A DNA stretch of 21,767 nt from CAYTUI01 sp964441335 (GTDB taxonomy: Bacteria > Patescibacteriota > Patescibacteriia > UBA1558 > 2-01-FULL-52-15), in the NCBI GenBank assembly GCA_964441335.1, contig CAYTUI010000024.1:1-21767 (forward strand), read 5' to 3'. The notes below the pieces were generated by a model, which was not told the DNA's origin, did not search any database, and saw only the letters and a list, made by a program, of their open reading frames with translations. A program made the position numbers and the translations under genes. Of this stretch, positions 19,614 to 21,767 are shown piece after piece; within the stretch, counting starts at the first letter, position 1, and each line of letters starts with the position of its first letter.

Positions 19614-21059
19614 TTATCTTAGGAAATAGAAGCTGGCTTCTTGTTGAGTAATCTCCGGCAGTTGGACAACGTATTTAGCAATAGATTTGATAGTAACAGC
19701 CAACTGTGGGTTGAAATTATTAATTACTAAACCATCGCCACTGAATTTACGGACTTTGTTTGCGCCCAAATATAGATAATAGGTACTGCCATATTTTAAC
19801 AAAGTATTTTTTGGATAATCTGATAATACTTCACCGGTCTGCGTGTAAGTACTGGCAAAGTAACCGGGTATGACGTCCCTGACTTGTTTAGCCCAATTAG
19901 CGCCATAAAGGCTAGCGGCAGTTTTCTCATCCGGTATTTTGTAAAGGCGGCCGCGACCCTCTACGACATAAACTTTGTTAGTATCAACAGTCTTCACCAT
20001 ATAGGTGCCGGGTTTATATGTCATGGTTCCGCCAATGTCGTATTTATCCAGTTCCTCAACAGTCACCCAGATTACTGGATCAAAATTGGCAAACCAGGAA
20101 TAATAAGTTTTGGCGTCCGGAAAAACATATTTCTTAAAATCCGAACCGATATAATAGACAGCTTCAGAGCTGGGAGTTCGTAGTAAGTCCCCGGCAAAAT
20201 AATTTCCCGGTGAGTTGCCTACCGGCGGAACAATCGGGGGCTCATCACTGCCACCAACTTCATTACCGGTGCTACCACAGGGCTGAATCATGATCGGTTG
20301 AAATATATCACCAACACATTTTTTATTATCGGCGCAGACTCTGGTCTGCTGACCGTCCTTATCACAACTGGACCAGTCTCCGCAAGTCCAATCAGGCTGA
20401 CAGAGACACAATTTTTCTAACTCCGGCATGTTGGTAGTTGAGTGACAATTATTTAAGTCACTACAAACTCTGGTGGCTGTACCGTTGATACAGGCCTGCC
20501 ATTCGGCGCATTGCCAGGACGGTGTACAATTAGGGGGAGTTCCGCCTCCGCCGCCACCACCACCATCTCCGGCGTCACCGCCAACGACTGGGGTTGTAAC
20601 AGGCATTGTTACAAAAGCGATATTAGATAATGATGACCAATTACCGTCATCGTCAACAGATTTTATAGCAAAGTAATATTTTGTCCCCTCGTTAAGATTG
20701 GCAACAGAAATTGATTGAAGAGTCCCCTGGTTAGAGGGCGCTGGCGGATTGGGGATGATTGTGGAAGTTCCCCAGTTGGCTTCGGTTATGGGTGCAGTAT
20801 TATAGCGGATGTCATAAGCGGTAGCTTTGGTATCGCCCTCATTATTATCGTCTCCCGGCGATGTCCAAGTCAGAGAAACGGTATTTTGACTAATCGCGGC
20901 GAACTTTAGTAGAAAACTATTAGAACCTAGATTACCTGTTAATCCTAGTACTCCCCAAAGTAATAATGCTAAAATGCCAATCTGTAACTTGGTTTTTTGA
21001 GTGACATCAGTTTTAATGCCGGTTAGAGTGATTAACTTTTTTTTCAGTCCTTTGTTCAT
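19614..21059 (-). CDS. Anchored surface protein: fibronectin III, cysteine modules, C-terminal YYIG/TYKPGT repeats
   Basis: 481 residues. Residues about 25-42 (LQIGILALLLWGVLGLTG) are the membrane anchor or signal. A fibronectin type III domain follows at about 55-155 (SLTWTSPGDDNNEG, YDIRYNT, LNEGTKYYFAIKSVDDDGNW). A glycine-rich linker is at about 165-172. Then come two WxCxxWxxC modules (PSWQCAEWQAC, PDWTCGDWSSC) with CSDLNNC and CADNKKC halves, the same cysteine style as the 1359 gene. The last 200 residues are three diverged repeats built around YYIGSDFKKYVFPD, TYKPGTYMVKT, VYVVEGRGRLYKIPDEKTA and TLLKYGSTYYLYLGANKVRKF, a module common in Patescibacteria secreted proteins. The role is probably in the cell surface or adhesion. 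Its ATG overlaps the stop of the upstream gene (ATGA), so translation is coupled. Confidence 0.88.
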   Translation of the reverse strand: MNKGLKKKLITLTGIKTDVTQKTKLQIGILALLLWGVLGLTGNLGSNSFLLKFAAISQNTVSLTWTSPGDDNNEGDTKATAYDIRYNTAPITEANWGTSTIIPNPPAPSNQGTLQSISVANLNEGTKYYFAIKSVDDDGNWSSLSNIAFVTMPVTTPVVGGDAGDGGGGGGGGTPPNCTPSWQCAEWQACINGTATRVCSDLNNCHSTTNMPELEKLCLCQPDWTCGDWSSCDKDGQQTRVCADNKKCVGDIFQPIMIQPCGSTGNEVGGSDEPPIVPPVGNSPGNYFAGDLLRTPSSEAVYYIGSDFKKYVFPDAKTYYSWFANFDPVIWVTVEELDKYDIGGTMTYKPGTYMVKTVDTNKVYVVEGRGRLYKIPDEKTAASLYGANWAKQVRDVIPGYFASTYTQTGEVLSDYPKNTLLKYGSTYYLYLGANKVRKFSGDGLVINNFNPQLAVTIKSIAKYVVQLPEITQQEASFYFLR

Positions 21060-21767
21060 CGCAGTTGCGCATTAAGGTCAGTAACCGGGGCGGGCGGAGT
21101 AGTATCCGGATAAAAAGGAACCAAGATAGCGCCTTCATTATTTTCCAGGGTGATATTAGTAATAATATTAGGGTCAATAGTTCCGTCGGCATTCAATTTT
21201 TGATAGGAGCCGCCCAAATCATGAGTTGTGCGGGAGTTGGTGCCTAGCAGTCCGCCATATTCGCGGTATTTAACCAACACCAGTGCGTTCTCATATTGTC
21301 TGGCAAAGAGGTGATAATTTTTGACGGTGCTGGAGATGCTGTTTGGAGTACTCGGATCTACGGCGGTAGTCAGCTCAAAATGTTCAGTGGTATTACTGTT
21401 GCCAAAAACATCCCTTAAACCAAAGGTATTAATTATCGGTTGCCCGACGTTATATTCTATAGCCGGCAAATAAAGGTAGTCCTGGACAGGACCAGTTGGA
21501 AAGAATTGCTCGGTTCTGCTATAGGCAGTGGCATCCCTAAAAGCGAAGGATAAATTTTTGTTGTTCAAAAGATAAAAATGTGATAGAAGAAAATTTTTTG
21601 CTTGATCTTTATGGGTGGTTGTAGAACTTATCCCCTGCAAATAAAATTTTTTTCCCTGCAAAGATTCCTGAAGTAAATTTTTAGATGACTGATAATCTGA
21701 CGAATAATAGGCAGCTCTTGGGACTCCGCCGGAAGGTTGGTTTAAATCATTCCAAGTAATCCAATCT
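21056..21767 (-). CDS. C-terminal part of a secreted, putative glycoside hydrolase-like protein (cut by window edge)
   Basis: The reading frame is open through the right window end, so the true start lies outside. The visible 236 residues begin DWITWNDLNQPSGGVPRAAYY and include the beta-sandwich-like stretch YHLFARQYENALVLVKYREY followed by TTHDLGGSYQKLNADGT and ITLENNEGAILVPF. The pattern R-x-(F/Y)ENALVLV ... LGGxYxxLN ... NEGAIL resembles the C-terminal domain of putative glycosyl hydrolase-like barrel proteins, where it packs behind a TIM barrel. No catalytic residue can be seen in this part, so the enzyme role is inference. It ends PDTTPPAPVTDLNAQLR; PxxVTDLNA is how a fibronectin III domain usually starts, and the next gene opens with one. 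The stop overlaps the next ATG by four bases. Confidence 0.7.
   Translation of the reverse strand, partial: DWITWNDLNQPSGGVPRAAYYSSDYQSSKNLLQESLQGKKFYLQGISSTTTHKDQAKNFLLSHFYLLNNKNLSFAFRDATAYSRTEQFFPTGPVQDYLYLPAIEYNVGQPIINTFGLRDVFGNSNTTEHFELTTAVDPSTPNSISSTVKNYHLFARQYENALVLVKYREYGGLLGTNSRTTHDLGGSYQKLNADGTIDPNIITNITLENNEGAILVPFYPDTTPPAPVTDLNAQLR

Overview
The window looks like a chromosomal segment of a Patescibacteria (Candidate Phyla Radiation) bacterium. I infer this from gene content and style. There are large secreted proteins built from an N-terminal membrane anchor, WxCxxW-type cysteine modules and C-terminal YYIG/TYKPGT repeats. There is a TrmB-type regulator, a Mur ligase that lacks its usual N-terminal domain, and many housekeeping genes with no Shine-Dalgarno sequence and very short leaders. 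No species can be named from the sequence alone.

Layout. 1-465: 5' end of rpoB (minus). 466-1358: long gene-free stretch with the rpoB leader, an orphan plus-strand terminator and two tandem structured repeats. 1359-4136: a 925-residue anchored beta-helix/dockerin surface protein, followed by a terminator related in sequence to the orphan one. 4455-7548 (minus): ruvA, a FemX-like gene and a Mur ligase-like gene. 7642-9618 (plus): uvrB. 9773-10867 (plus): a fusion of an archaeal-FAD-synthase-like nucleotidyltransferase to TruB. About 10862-11205 (minus): a structured RNA gene with its own promoter and terminator, not identified. 11331-12463 (minus): three small paralogous genes carrying four copies of an unrecognised, possibly winged-helix domain, with strong Shine-Dalgarno sites. 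12645-13349 (plus): rpsT and a four-helix-bundle (S23-type) gene. 13406-17150 (minus): polA then holA. 17413-17487 (plus): tRNA-Cys inside an unusual set of inverted repeats. 17737-19083 (minus): a 3D-domain envelope protein and a TrmB regulator. 19205-19564 (plus): a DUF3307-like membrane protein that seems to start at AUC. 19614-21767 (minus): two overlapping genes for secreted proteins, the upstream one cut by the window end.

Themes. Replication and repair (ruvA, uvrB, polA, holA), translation (rpsT, tRNA-Cys, TruB) and cell envelope (Mur ligase, FemX, 3D protein, surface proteins) make up most of the window. The accessory interest lies in the gene-free stretches, which are full of long inverted repeats and low-complexity word repeats, and in the unidentified RNA plus the paralogue array at 10.9-12.5 kb. 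That array differs from its neighbours in ribosome binding sites and codon style. No CRISPR array, insertion sequence with transposase, rRNA or phage gene was seen.
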